Of a DNA stretch of 64,000 nucleotides, positions 1 to 8,360 are shown piece by piece. Made by a program: the position numbers and the translations under genes. Positions within the stretch are counted from its first letter, which is position 1; each line of letters opens with the position of its first letter. Origin of the DNA: Niveispirillum sp. SYP-B3756. GTDB lineage: Bacteria; Pseudomonadota; Alphaproteobacteria; Azospirillales; Azospirillaceae. The notes under the pieces are model-generated. The model did no database searches. It saw nothing but the letters and a program-made list of their open reading frames with translations, and was not told the origin of the DNA. The stretch covers positions 1-64,000 of the forward strand of contig NZ_WIDQ01000002.1 in NCBI RefSeq assembly GCF_009495745.1. Reading direction: 5' to 3'.

Positions 1-65
1 AGCAGCTCCCGCAGCGAGCACGCCACAAACAGCTCAGGCTGACGACGATCCTTTTGACCCAACAT
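1..65 (-). CDS. IS transposase, N-terminal fragment (runs off the window)
   Basis: Reading the minus strand from an ATG at 65, the first 21 codons give a peptide starting MLGQKDRRQPELF and ending SLRELL at the edge. This matches the N terminus I recall for IS1182/IS5-type transposases (QPELF followed by a short xLxxLL segment). The rest lies outside the window, so the catalytic DDE residues cannot be checked. It sits 73 bases past the 3' end of the chemotaxis gene. Confidence 0.55.
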   Translation of the reverse strand, partial: MLGQKDRRQPELFVACSLREL

Positions 66-125
66 GGCGATGCCTCCCGTGACATCGCCATCGAATCAAA
101 ATATCAGGACTTCTTCAACAGGCCC
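1..125 (-). mobile_element. End of an insertion sequence (IS1182/IS5-like)
   Basis: The transposase start at 65 is preceded, on its own strand, by GGGCCTGTTGAAGAAGTCC at about 107-125. GGCCTGTTGAA followed by A/G-rich sequence is typical of terminal inverted repeats of IS1182-like elements. The element end is therefore placed near 125, about 13 bases from the MCP stop codon. The other end and any target duplication are outside the window. Confidence 0.45.
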
Positions 126-137
126 GGGAGATTGGTA

Positions 138-2147
138 TTACGCGGCTTTGACATCCGCCAGGAAGGTGCTGACCACATCCGTCAGCTGGTTGGATTGCTG
201 CTGTACATTGGATGCCACGCCCAGCACCTGGATGGCCGCCGTCCCCGTCTCCCCCGCCGCGGAGCGGACGCAGACGATGGTAGAAGACACATCATGGGTA
301 CCAAGGGCCGCCTGCTGCACATTGCGGGCAATCTCCTGCGTGGCGGCCCCCTGCTCCTCAATCGCAGCGGCGATGGCGGCCGAGATTTCATTCACCTTGG
401 CAATGGTGCCGGTAATGGACTGGATGGCCACCACGGCCTGCTGCGTGGCATCCTGCACCTGCTGCACCTGCCCGCTGATCTCCTCCGTCGCCTTGGCAGT
501 CTGGTTGGCCAGGCTTTTCACCTCACTGGCCACCACGGCAAAGCCTTTGCCAGCCTCCCCGGCACGCGCCGCCTCAATCGTGGCATTCAGGGCCAGCAGG
601 TTGGTCTGGCCGGCAATATCCTGGATCAGTTGCACCACGGTGCCGATCCGGCCGGCCGCTTCCGACAGGGTGGCAACGGTTTCGTTGGTATGTTCCGCCT
701 TTTCATAGGCTTCGCGGGTGACCTGAGCGCTTTCGGCTACGCGTCGGGTGATTTCCTCCAGCGAGGCGGAAAGTTCCTCCGTCGCCGATGCCACCGCCTG
801 CACGTTTGCGGATGCCTGCTCCGCCGCGCCGGCCACCGTAACAGACTGGTTGCTGGTCTGCTCCGACAAGGCCGACATGGATTGGGCAGAGGCGCGCATT
901 TGCGTGCTGGCAGCCCCCAACTGTCCGACCAGGGACTGGACCTGGCTGTCAAAGCCACGCATCAGCGCCTCCAGTCGCTGGGCGCGCTTCTCCCGCGCTT
1001 CCCGCTGGGCGACCTGTTCCGCCTCCAGGCGCTGGCGTTCCAGACCATTGGTCTTGAAGACCTCCACAGCGCGCGCCATATCCCCCATCTCGTCACGATA
1101 ATGGGTGAAGGGCACGTCGACCGTCAGGTCAGCATTGGCCAGCCGCCCCATGGTGCCGGTCAAGGCCGACACCGGGCTGGTAATGGAACGGGCTACAATC
1201 CAGGAAACCGCGGCCCCCAGCAGCACCGCCACAATCCCCAGCATAATACTGGTGTTGCGGGACATCTCAATCCCGCCCACGACTTGCGGCCCCAACTGAT
1301 TCTGGCTCGCCGTTTGCGAGCTGCGCATCCGCCCGGTCAGTTCGATGAAACGGTCGCCGCTCGGCACCAGCCGGTCCTGCGTCAGCCGGGTCTGCAACAG
1401 CAGCAATTCATTATTCCGCTTTGCCCCGGCCATATAGGCGTCGATGCCGGCGACAATGTCGGTAACCACAGCGCGGCGCGCTGGGATCTGCACCAGTTCG
1501 CCGAAATTTTTTTTGGATACCGCCAGAGTTGCCAGACGTTCATCCAAGGTGGCGGCTGTCTTGTCATCCCGTCGGTTCAGCAGACGCTGCATATCCAGCC
1601 GCACCAGCAGATAATCCTGCATCAGCTGGGCGGAACGGCCACCCGTGCGCGAGTCATTCTCGGCGGCAGCCGCGTCAATCAAGGCGTCCAGTTTCATCCG
1701 GGTTTCCGGGCCGATCTTGTCCAGCACATCGGTCGTCAGATGGTCCATCTCCTGGTCCAACTTGGTGATCTGCACGAAGAGGGCTTCATAATCAGCAAGA
1801 ATCCCCTCCACCTCACCCAGCATCTTGCGGCGCTCCGGGTTGGTCACCGACTGCTCGGCCTGCGTAAGCAGTTGTTCCAATTCACGCAGCAACTTGCCGG
1901 CGCGGGTACTGTGCTGTTCCTCCCCAGCCAGCAGGAAGTCCTTGACCGCCATGCGAACATCAGCTGCCTTGGCGTCAACCTCCCCCAAATGGTTGGAATT
2001 GCGGGCGATCCGCCGATATTCGGTGAAATTGCTGCTGATGCCGGACAAGGACCAGATGGATAGCGTTACCATAGCCAGCAGAATGACCAGAAGCAGTGCC
2101 TGCCCACCGACAATGCGCTGCGAAACCTTAAAACGATCAAGTTTCAT
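138..2147 (-). CDS. Methyl-accepting chemotaxis protein
   Basis: Membrane chemoreceptor of 669 residues that would signal to CheA/CheW. A first membrane helix lies near residues 14-36, followed by a long helical periplasmic sensor region to about residue 290. A second helix ([17 protein letters not shown]) and a HAMP domain follow. The C-terminal half is the coiled-coil signalling domain with the conserved hairpin tip ([19 protein letters not shown]). There is no obvious CheR/CheB-docking pentapeptide; it ends FLADVKAA. I chose the ATG at 2147 ([10 protein letters not shown]) because an upstream start at 2228 adds 27 residues with no domain character and GGGGAAA precedes 2147. No chemotaxis or flagellar genes are nearby, so the ligand is unknown. 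Confidence 0.93.
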   Translation of the reverse strand: MKLDRFKVSQRIVGGQALLLVILLAMVTLSIWSLSGISSNFTEYRRIARNSNHLGEVDAKAADVRMAVKDFLLAGEEQHSTRAGKLLRELEQLLTQAEQSVTNPERRKMLGEVEGILADYEALFVQITKLDQEMDHLTTDVLDKIGPETRMKLDALIDAAAAENDSRTGGRSAQLMQDYLLVRLDMQRLLNRRDDKTAATLDERLATLAVSKKNFGELVQIPARRAVVTDIVAGIDAYMAGAKRNNELLLLQTRLTQDRLVPSGDRFIELTGRMRSSQTASQNQLGPQVVGGIEMSRNTSIMLGIVAVLLGAAVSWIVARSITSPVSALTGTMGRLANADLTVDVPFTHYRDEMGDMARAVEVFKTNGLERQRLEAEQVAQREAREKRAQRLEALMRGFDSQVQSLVGQLGAASTQMRASAQSMSALSEQTSNQSVTVAGAAEQASANVQAVASATEELSASLEEITRRVAESAQVTREAYEKAEHTNETVATLSEAAGRIGTVVQLIQDIAGQTNLLALNATIEAARAGEAGKGFAVVASEVKSLANQTAKATEEISGQVQQVQDATQQAVVAIQSITGTIAKVNEISAAIAAAIEEQGAATQEIARNVQQAALGTHDVSSTIVCVRSAAGETGTAAIQVLGVASNVQQQSNQLTDVVSTFLADVKAA

Positions 2148-2415
2148 GAAATTTCCCCGCCCTATTTGCCACACTGGGGCCGTTGCGCCACGATTAGCGG
2201 ACATAGAGGGCCAGTACAACCCCTGCATGGGTATAAAAATAGACCATTACATGTAGGGGTATACTGACCAGAAGGTTAGGGTGTACTTAAGGATAGTTTA
2301 ACTTGTTCATACAAATGTGCTTTTGTTGATGAACAATTGAATATCAGATAAATTATACCGCCTAAAATTTCGGCGCGATTTTCTTTAATATCGCCCCCAC
2401 CCATTCCCTGTCTTA
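2148..2415 (-). promoter_or_regulatory. Promoter region of the chemoreceptor gene
   Basis: AT-rich 268-base gap between the response regulator stop and the chemoreceptor start. On the minus strand a TATAAT hexamer lies around 2350-2360, but no good -35 box is correctly spaced upstream, so no exact promoter is assigned. An imperfect dyad (GGCGAT...ATCGCG) around 2370-2395 could be the end of the response regulator transcript. Confidence 0.3.
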
Positions 2416-3123
2416 TCAGGCCGCAACCGGTCGGAATACATATCCCACCCCATAGACAACGCTGATCGGCAGCTCCATCCCACAGAATTGCGCAACCTTG
2501 CGGCGCAGACGACTGATCAACCCGTCAAGATTACGTTCGTTATAGCGCATGGAAGGACGGGCCAGGGCAGCGATCAGATCCTGCCGGGGAATGGCGCTGC
2601 CGCGCGCTTTCATCAACTTGGCAATACAGGCAAATTCCGTCGCCGTCAGTTGTACCTGGGCGCCATGGGGGCTGGTCAGGCACCAGCTGGTGTCCTCCAG
2701 CCGCCAATCCGTGGTAGGGCGGGTAAGGGTGGGCTTGGGTGCCCCCGACACCGTCTCTGACAGGCGGCGCAGCAGGCTGCGCACATTGGCCTCCACCTCC
2801 CGCAGGCTGACATGTTTGACAAGATAGATATCGGCACCGCTGGCCAGCCCTTCCACCTTGTCTTCCACCGTCCCCAGCCCGGTCAGCATAATAATGCCGC
2901 AGGAAAGACCGTACCGGTCACGGATTTCTCGCGCCAGATCAAAGCCATGGCAATCCGGCAGCCCCACATCCAGGATGACCAGATCAAAGGTCCGCTGCGC
3001 CAGCAGGGAACGGGCCGCCGCCCCATTGGCGGCCCCGCAGGCGCCATATTGTTTCAGGCAGAGATAGTCGATCAGGTCATTGCGCGGACCGTCGGCATCT
3101 TCGACCACCAGGATCTCAGGCAT
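2416..3123 (-). CDS. OmpR/PhoB-type response regulator
   Basis: DNA-binding response regulator, 235 residues. The receiver domain (1-120) has acidic residues at E8/D9, the phospho-acceptor D52 (LVILDVGLP), T81 and K103. The C-terminal winged helix (about 140-235) has the usual RxDLI...R..DGLISRLRRK pattern and ends near GVGYVF, typical of OmpR output domains. Its start overlaps the 3' end of the kinase gene by 8 bases, so the two are translated together and form a cognate pair. Targets cannot be read from the sequence. Confidence 0.94.
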   Translation of the reverse strand: MPEILVVEDADGPRNDLIDYLCLKQYGACGAANGAAARSLLAQRTFDLVILDVGLPDCHGFDLAREIRDRYGLSCGIIMLTGLGTVEDKVEGLASGADIYLVKHVSLREVEANVRSLLRRLSETVSGAPKPTLTRPTTDWRLEDTSWCLTSPHGAQVQLTATEFACIAKLMKARGSAIPRQDLIAALARPSMRYNERNLDGLISRLRRKVAQFCGMELPISVVYGVGYVFRPVAA

Positions 3124-4573
3124 GGGCTAGCTCCCGTTCCGGTTGGGGGGCCGTCCGCACCGGCGGGTGCGGCGGCAGACGCAGGGTGACCAAGGTGCCG
3201 CAATTGTCCGGACCGGGATCGTGGCGCATCTCGCCCCCCATCTCGGTCAAAAAGCGGCGAACGATGAAAAGCCCCAATCCCGTTCCGACCTGCCGGTTGG
3301 TGTTGGAGGCACGATAGAAGCGCTGGCCGATGGAAGCCCGTTCCAGCGGCGGGATGCCGATGCCGCGATCCGTGATGGTCAGCAGCAGACCATTACCGTC
3401 GCGGGCCAGGGTGACCTGCACAGGGCTGTCAGAGGAGGAATATTTCAGGGCATTTTCCAGCAGATTGCGCAATATGGCGCTGAGCAAGGCCGGATCGACC
3501 ATCAGAGGCAAGCAGGCCGCGGCGCCGGACAGCTGAACCCGGGTGGCTGCCCCCATATGGGCCAGCCCCTGCAGCACATTAGCCAGCAGGCCCGACACGT
3601 CCAGCATCTCCGGCCGGGGACGGACATGACCCGCCCGTTCCTCATCCATCACCCGTTCAACCAGGCCCCCCACCCGGCGCACCCCGTCACGAATATCTGC
3701 CAGCCGGCGTTGACCGGTGGCCGGGAGTTCCTGGCAGGTGAGCTGCAGCATCTCCGTCGCCCGGTCGATCCCAGCCAAAGGGGTGCGTATCTCATGGGCA
3801 ACAATGTGCAGCAACTGGCGATGCTCGGCGTGCAGCTGTCGTTCTGCCGCCAGGGTGGCTGCCAGTTGCTGTTCCAGATGACGCCTATGCTCAACCTCCT
3901 GCGCCAGTTCGACATTGCGTTGTCGCAGACTGGATTGCAGCCGAGCGCCCAGCATTGTCAGAAAGCAGATAAACCAGAGATGGTGAGCAATGGCTGACTC
4001 GACCACCGTCCAGGGAAAGAACATGCGCGGGTCGATCACACCGTCGAGCCGCAGACTGACACGGTATACCGACCAGCCGATATGGATGGCCAAATGGATC
4101 AGGACGGCTGGCAACAACGTGTAGCGTAACCAGCCGCAATCCCCCTTCAAGCGCCAGAGGACCGGCACCGCCGTACCAAAGGAAATCACCCCCAATGTAC
4201 TTGCACCGATGGAGCGCAGCGATCCGTCGGCCGGATTGATCAGCAAGGCCAACGGCCAGTAAATCATCGTGAAAATCACACTGAACGGCAATAACCAGCG
4301 CTTCGGTGTAACGCCCAGAAACACCATCACCCCATTCACACACAAGGGCACCGACGCGGCTATCAGCACAGCGGGAGGGAACCCTGTCATACCCGCCCGC
4401 AAACCGGGGGCAGGATTATAGAAAATCCCAACAACAGCCGCCAAAGCCCCAACGATAAAGCCTCCGGCGATCAGGGGTACCCCGGCCAAATGTCGATAGG
4501 TTGCCCAGATCGCTGCCGATACGGCAGCGTTCAGCATGGTCATGATGAACAGCAGGATCAGCAGGGTGTTCAT
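3116..4573 (-). CDS. Sensor histidine kinase with multi-helix membrane sensor
   Basis: Sensor kinase of 485 residues. The first 210 residues form about six or seven membrane helices with short loops, so the signal is probably in or at the membrane. A coiled coil (215-250) leads to HisKA with phospho-acceptor H260 (IVAHEIRTPL). The ATPase domain has the N box (NLLENALKYS), G1 (DRGIGIP), F box (RFYRA) and G2 (GTGLGL). It is the first gene of a two-gene operon with the overlapping response regulator. The upstream 476 bases are very AT-rich. Confidence 0.94.
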   Translation of the reverse strand: MNTLLILLFIMTMLNAAVSAAIWATYRHLAGVPLIAGGFIVGALAAVVGIFYNPAPGLRAGMTGFPPAVLIAASVPLCVNGVMVFLGVTPKRWLLPFSVIFTMIYWPLALLINPADGSLRSIGASTLGVISFGTAVPVLWRLKGDCGWLRYTLLPAVLIHLAIHIGWSVYRVSLRLDGVIDPRMFFPWTVVESAIAHHLWFICFLTMLGARLQSSLRQRNVELAQEVEHRRHLEQQLAATLAAERQLHAEHRQLLHIVAHEIRTPLAGIDRATEMLQLTCQELPATGQRRLADIRDGVRRVGGLVERVMDEERAGHVRPRPEMLDVSGLLANVLQGLAHMGAATRVQLSGAAACLPLMVDPALLSAILRNLLENALKYSSSDSPVQVTLARDGNGLLLTITDRGIGIPPLERASIGQRFYRASNTNRQVGTGLGLFIVRRFLTEMGGEMRHDPGPDNCGTLVTLRLPPHPPVRTAPQPERELAHA

Positions 4574-5049
4574 GGCATATAAGATTATGACATTTCTAGT
4601 GGATGATTTGATATATATAACACCTATTTATATATTGAAGAATATGATTTGCAATTTTCTCTGAATTTTACCCTACTCGCCACATAACTCTCAGACAAAA
4701 ACAAGATATTAATACGTTTAAAGGGTGACTATTAATATATATAATAAAAAATAATCAGAATTAATGAAATAAAAATTCACGATCATCTAAGAAAATATGC
4801 AACCATATGGGGATTTATCCGTAAATTCGGAAAAATATCTATTCTGATAGGCGAGATAAAAAATGCCCTGCCTGGCCTTTACGCCATTATTTTCTTATCC
4901 CAATCCCTATCCAGAAAAATATACCATCGCCAAACGGAGAGTATGGTCGCAATCGGAGCTGATTAACGACGGATACCAGGGGTATGGCGCGCATGGCTCA
5001 TGGCGTGAATGCCGCCGCCAAGCACAACACGGATCGCTTGATCCTTTGA
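4574..5049. other. AT-rich intergenic region
   Basis: This stretch is strikingly AT-rich (runs such as TTAATATATATAATAAAAAATAA) compared with the GC-rich genes on both sides. It must hold the promoter of the kinase/regulator operon (read leftwards from 4573) and the 3' end of the exopolysaccharide operon, whose last stop is at 5050. A 71-codon plus-strand frame at 4863 lacks a convincing ribosome site and recognisable content, so I do not call it. No clear terminator hairpin was found. Confidence 0.5.
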
Positions 5050-5868
5050 TCAGACTCTCATCCATAGGGCCGCCATGACCCCACGTTCGTTCCCATCATT
5101 ATGACCGGCAATGGCCTGGTTGACACCGATCTGCAACGACACATCCTCCGTTAACTCATAAACGGCGGAAACCTGCAGCTTGTGGCGACGGAATTCACCA
5201 TAGCCGGGACCGGAATCACCGGTACTGACGGTATTGAAGGATTGCAGCAGCACCTGCAGATCTGTATCGGCGCGCACGCCCAGGGTCAGGTCCAGACTGA
5301 CCTCATTGGCGGGTGGGCCGGTGCGCTCCCGCCACGCCACCTGCCCGTCAAAGAAGGCCGGCAAGCCTGCCACTGACAGGTTGGTACCGTACATTGCTCG
5401 CATTTCCAGATCGAGATGACCGGACCCCAGCGCTGGGTTTCGATCCGGATTATAGAAAAAGGGCAGACGCGCCATTGGCTGCAGGGAAATGACGCTCTCA
5501 GCGTCCCGCCATACAGCGAATGTCCCACCAATCTCCGTATCGGTCACACCAACTGTGTGATCGGTCACGCCGCCGCTGCGGTCGGCCGACAGGCGCTGCA
5601 AGCTGGGCTTGACGAACAGGCTGCTATCCTGCCCCACCCCCCAACTGGCAAGTGCAGAAAATTCCCATTTGTTAAATTCCAGGCTGCGGTCGTTGTTGCG
5701 GCCATCAAACCCGGTATCAGAGGTGGAGGTGGCCAGGCTGGTGATGAGTTGGCCAGTTCCTTCTGCCTGGGGCCAGGCACCCGCCAGCCCCTGTTGCGGG
5801 AACAGGATGATGCCCAGGAGCAGCACCGACAGAAGGATAAGACGCTTCATCACACCAGTCACCCACAT
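5050..5868 (-). CDS. Outer-membrane beta-barrel protein of the exopolysaccharide operon
   Basis: Predicted secreted protein of 272 residues with a signal peptide (KRLILLSVLLLG followed by GLAGA) and then alternating polar/hydrophobic strands rich in aromatic and acidic residues. This fits a small outer-membrane barrel resembling the MetA-pathway phenol-degradation porin-like family. Two starts are possible: ATG 5868 (chosen, 4 bases after the upstream stop, GAGG just before it) and ATG 5850 (MKRLIL), which gives a cleaner signal peptide. It is the last gene of the operon starting with the BcsB-like gene. Its position suggests a role in moving the polymer across the outer membrane, replacing BcsC; this is inference. 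Confidence 0.65.
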   Translation of the reverse strand: MWVTGVMKRLILLSVLLLGIILFPQQGLAGAWPQAEGTGQLITSLATSTSDTGFDGRNNDRSLEFNKWEFSALASWGVGQDSSLFVKPSLQRLSADRSGGVTDHTVGVTDTEIGGTFAVWRDAESVISLQPMARLPFFYNPDRNPALGSGHLDLEMRAMYGTNLSVAGLPAFFDGQVAWRERTGPPANEVSLDLTLGVRADTDLQVLLQSFNTVSTGDSGPGYGEFRRHKLQVSAVYELTEDVSLQIGVNQAIAGHNDGNERGVMAALWMRV

Positions 5869-5872
5869 ATCC

Positions 5873-6817
5873 TCACTTCTTTCCTGCCGGCGGAACATCG
5901 TCCGCCACAGCGCGGTTCCCGCCATCCAGCTTGGCCTGCTCCCGCGCCGCCTCGGCGCGCGCCTCCAGCCCTTCTCCACGGGCGCAGCCGATGCTGAGCG
6001 TGATGCAGGGCCAACTGGAGGAACGCGGATGCGGAATCGTGGCATCATAGACGGTGCGGCAAAGCAGATCGGCCAGCAGCAACGCCTCCTTGGCGGTCGG
6101 CCGGCGGGCCAGCAGGAAGAATGCCCCGTCGGGAAGCACCAGCATCTGGTCCCCCACCCGCCCGGGTACCGCGCCCAGCAGTGTCAATACCTGACGCTTG
6201 ACCAGAGTCGCCTCCAGCTCCCCTGCCGCCACGGACAAATTGGTCCAGCCATCAATTTCCCCGCTGAACAGCCAGAGATCGGCGGCCAGTCGCCCGGAGA
6301 GCAGGGCCGGCAAGGCGGATAGGTCGGGCAAACCCGTGCCGGGATCAATCCCGGTCAGCCTTGGCTTGTCGCGGCGCAGGGCGGCATTGGCTTCCGCCAG
6401 CGCCGCTTCTCGCTCCCGACGGCGTTCCGATTCCAGGGCCAGCCGCAGCGCCCCGCGCACGCGGGTCAGCAGTTGCACCTGGGTCACCGGCTTGGTGACA
6501 TAATCAATGGCACCGGCCATGAAAGCGTTGACCAGGCACGCCTCATCTTCCCGGCCGGAAACGACGATGACGGGAATTTCGGCCAGGCGCGGGTTGGATT
6601 TAATCAGGCAGATCGCCTCAATCCCGTCCTGACCCGGCAGTTCCACATCCATCAGGATGGCGCTGACCAAGGGAGGGGGACCATTACGGCGCTCCACATC
6701 CAGAATGCGGTAGGCTTCTTCGGCCGACGCTGCCTCCAGTACCGACAGGTTGCCGGCGCGCAGCATATGGCCCAGCAGCATCCGCACCTCGGGCACATCG
6801 TCGATGATCAAAATCAT
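5873..6817 (-). CDS. Response regulator with degenerate GGDEF-like domain
   Basis: 314 residues. The receiver domain has D6/D7, phospho-acceptor D57 (AILMDVELPG) and K109 (YVTKP). A short helix (RRREREAALAEAN) leads to a C-terminal domain that starts like a GGDEF domain (DPGTGLPDLSAL). Where the GG[DE]EF signature should be it reads LPDGAFFLLA, so cyclase activity is very unlikely. It may act as a phosphorylation-controlled partner or GTP/c-di-GMP-sensing scaffold for the neighbouring synthase. The ATG at 6817 overlaps the upstream stop (ATGA); a longer frame to 6889 would only add a basic tail inside the preceding gene. Confidence 0.85.
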   Translation of the reverse strand: MILIIDDVPEVRMLLGHMLRAGNLSVLEAASAEEAYRILDVERRNGPPPLVSAILMDVELPGQDGIEAICLIKSNPRLAEIPVIVVSGREDEACLVNAFMAGAIDYVTKPVTQVQLLTRVRGALRLALESERRREREAALAEANAALRRDKPRLTGIDPGTGLPDLSALPALLSGRLAADLWLFSGEIDGWTNLSVAAGELEATLVKRQVLTLLGAVPGRVGDQMLVLPDGAFFLLARRPTAKEALLLADLLCRTVYDATIPHPRSSSWPCITLSIGCARGEGLEARAEAAREQAKLDGGNRAVADDVPPAGKK

Positions 6818-8355
6818 GGCCCCTGCCCCCCCCTGCTTTCGCCGTTTCTGACGGCTTTTGATTGATCCGGCATCCGCCACAGACGCCACGCCCCACGGCT
6901 GGCGACCAGGGTGCCACCAACCGGCCCGTCACGCCACAGCGTGGAAAAGGCTTGGCTGATCCGGTCGCGTTCCCCCCGCGGGCTACCCGGATCCTGTAGC
7001 GCCACATATTCGGTGGAAATATGTCCGACAACCATGTCCGCTTTAAGCCGGTCGGTGCTGGTCAGCACCAACCCATCCGCCTCACCCCGCCCCGGTACCA
7101 GCATACCGGAAGCATCCGCGTCGAGCGCAATATCCCCAGTATTGCGCAACAGACGGCCAAAGGCGGCATCATCCAGCGTCTGCATCTGCGCCACATTCTG
7201 CCCTGCCATAGCCTGACGCCAGTTGTCGGCAACCGGTGCCGGTTCATAGCCCTGAACCAGCCATCCGCCAGCCAGGCTGACAAGTGCCAGCAGCAGCGCC
7301 AACGACACTGGCAGCCGGGCCGGCCCCGCCGCCACCAGCGCCACCACGCCAAGCGGCAGCAGATAGACCAGCAGGCGCGATGGATGATCCAGATAGCGGG
7401 TCAGGGAGCCGATGGCGATAGCGGCCAGCACCGCCAGCGCCAACATCAGCAGGGTGAAACGGGCTTGCCGGTCCATCACCCGCCCCAGCGCCACCGGGAG
7501 CAGCGGCAAGCTAAGCAGCGCCATCACAGCGCCAGCCAGCAGTGAACCCGGCACCGTATGCCCCCACCCCAGCAGCCATGGATGCGCCCCGATATTGGCC
7601 GCCGCTCCCCGGATCACCGCATCCACCCCAGCTGCGAAAGCAAAGGCAGAGCCGCCGAAAATCCAGTTGATATAGAGATAGCCTGCCAGCGTGAAACAGC
7701 CGGGAAACAGCAGCACCAACAGCACACCGAGCGGCGACCGGGAGACCATGCCCGAAGGGGCCAGCACCACCATGAATGGCAGCAGTGCCAACATCATGTA
7801 GACCCCTGAAGCGGCGGAAAACATCATCAGCGCCAGCGCCACCCCCACCATGGCCATGGCATTGACATCTCCGCTATGGCGCATCCGGATGGCCGCCGGC
7901 ACCAGCAGACTGAAGGCCAGCACGCCCAGGATGCCGCCACTGCCCGAGGCAACCACCTGCTGCAGCGGCGGTTGCGCCAGCAGCGCCAGCGCGATCAGCC
8001 CCGCGGGAAGCCGGCCATAACCCGCCCCTTGCAGCAACCCGGCCCATAAGGCCGCAGCGGTCGCCCCCGCCAGCACATTCACCAGCAAAGGCAAAGGCAC
8101 GCCCGCCGTTCCCGGCAACAGGCCGACCAGAAGATCGGCCGACAGGGCCAGCGGCGGGAAGCTGACGGCGAACAGCTCCCGAAAGGCACTGGCATCGGCG
8201 GCGGCAACCAGAGCGGTGCGCCAGCGGTCGATACCAATGTCGGCCATATACCCTTGATCCAGAACCCGCATCGTCAACAGGCCACACAGCAGCAGCCCGG
8301 CCACGAACCAGATGAGATAGAAGAAGAGCGGCGAGGTGACTGGGTTGCGTACCAT
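6814..8355 (-). CDS. Polytopic membrane protein of the exopolysaccharide operon
   Basis: Integral membrane protein of 513 residues, not recognised as a named family. About ten hydrophobic helices fill residues 1-400 (first: FFYLIWFVAGLLLCGLL), followed by a soluble C-terminal part. The loop after the first helix (GYMADIGIDRWR...) recalls the extracytoplasmic loop of GT39/GT87-like integral enzymes, but no DE catalytic motif is evident. The start at 8355 lies 5 bases after the synthase stop, and its end overlaps the next start by 4 bases, so it is translationally coupled on both sides. It may modify or translocate the polymer. Confidence 0.75.
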   Translation of the reverse strand: MVRNPVTSPLFFYLIWFVAGLLLCGLLTMRVLDQGYMADIGIDRWRTALVAAADASAFRELFAVSFPPLALSADLLVGLLPGTAGVPLPLLVNVLAGATAAALWAGLLQGAGYGRLPAGLIALALLAQPPLQQVVASGSGGILGVLAFSLLVPAAIRMRHSGDVNAMAMVGVALALMMFSAASGVYMMLALLPFMVVLAPSGMVSRSPLGVLLVLLFPGCFTLAGYLYINWIFGGSAFAFAAGVDAVIRGAAANIGAHPWLLGWGHTVPGSLLAGAVMALLSLPLLPVALGRVMDRQARFTLLMLALAVLAAIAIGSLTRYLDHPSRLLVYLLPLGVVALVAAGPARLPVSLALLLALVSLAGGWLVQGYEPAPVADNWRQAMAGQNVAQMQTLDDAAFGRLLRNTGDIALDADASGMLVPGRGEADGLVLTSTDRLKADMVVGHISTEYVALQDPGSPRGERDRISQAFSTLWRDGPVGGTLVASRGAWRLWRMPDQSKAVRNGESRGGQGP

Positions 8356-8360
8356 GGCCG

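Noticed and set aside
54-2063. 669-codon plus-strand frame antisense to the chemoreceptor
   Set aside because: It gives no recognisable domains, while the minus strand shows a clean MCP with HAMP and signalling domain.
4863-5078. 71-codon plus-strand frame in the AT-rich region
   Set aside because: Weak ribosome site, no pattern, and it overlaps the end of the barrel gene.
5873-6817. Active diguanylate cyclase
   Set aside because: The GGDEF signature is absent (LPDGAFFLLA instead), so cyclase activity is not supported.
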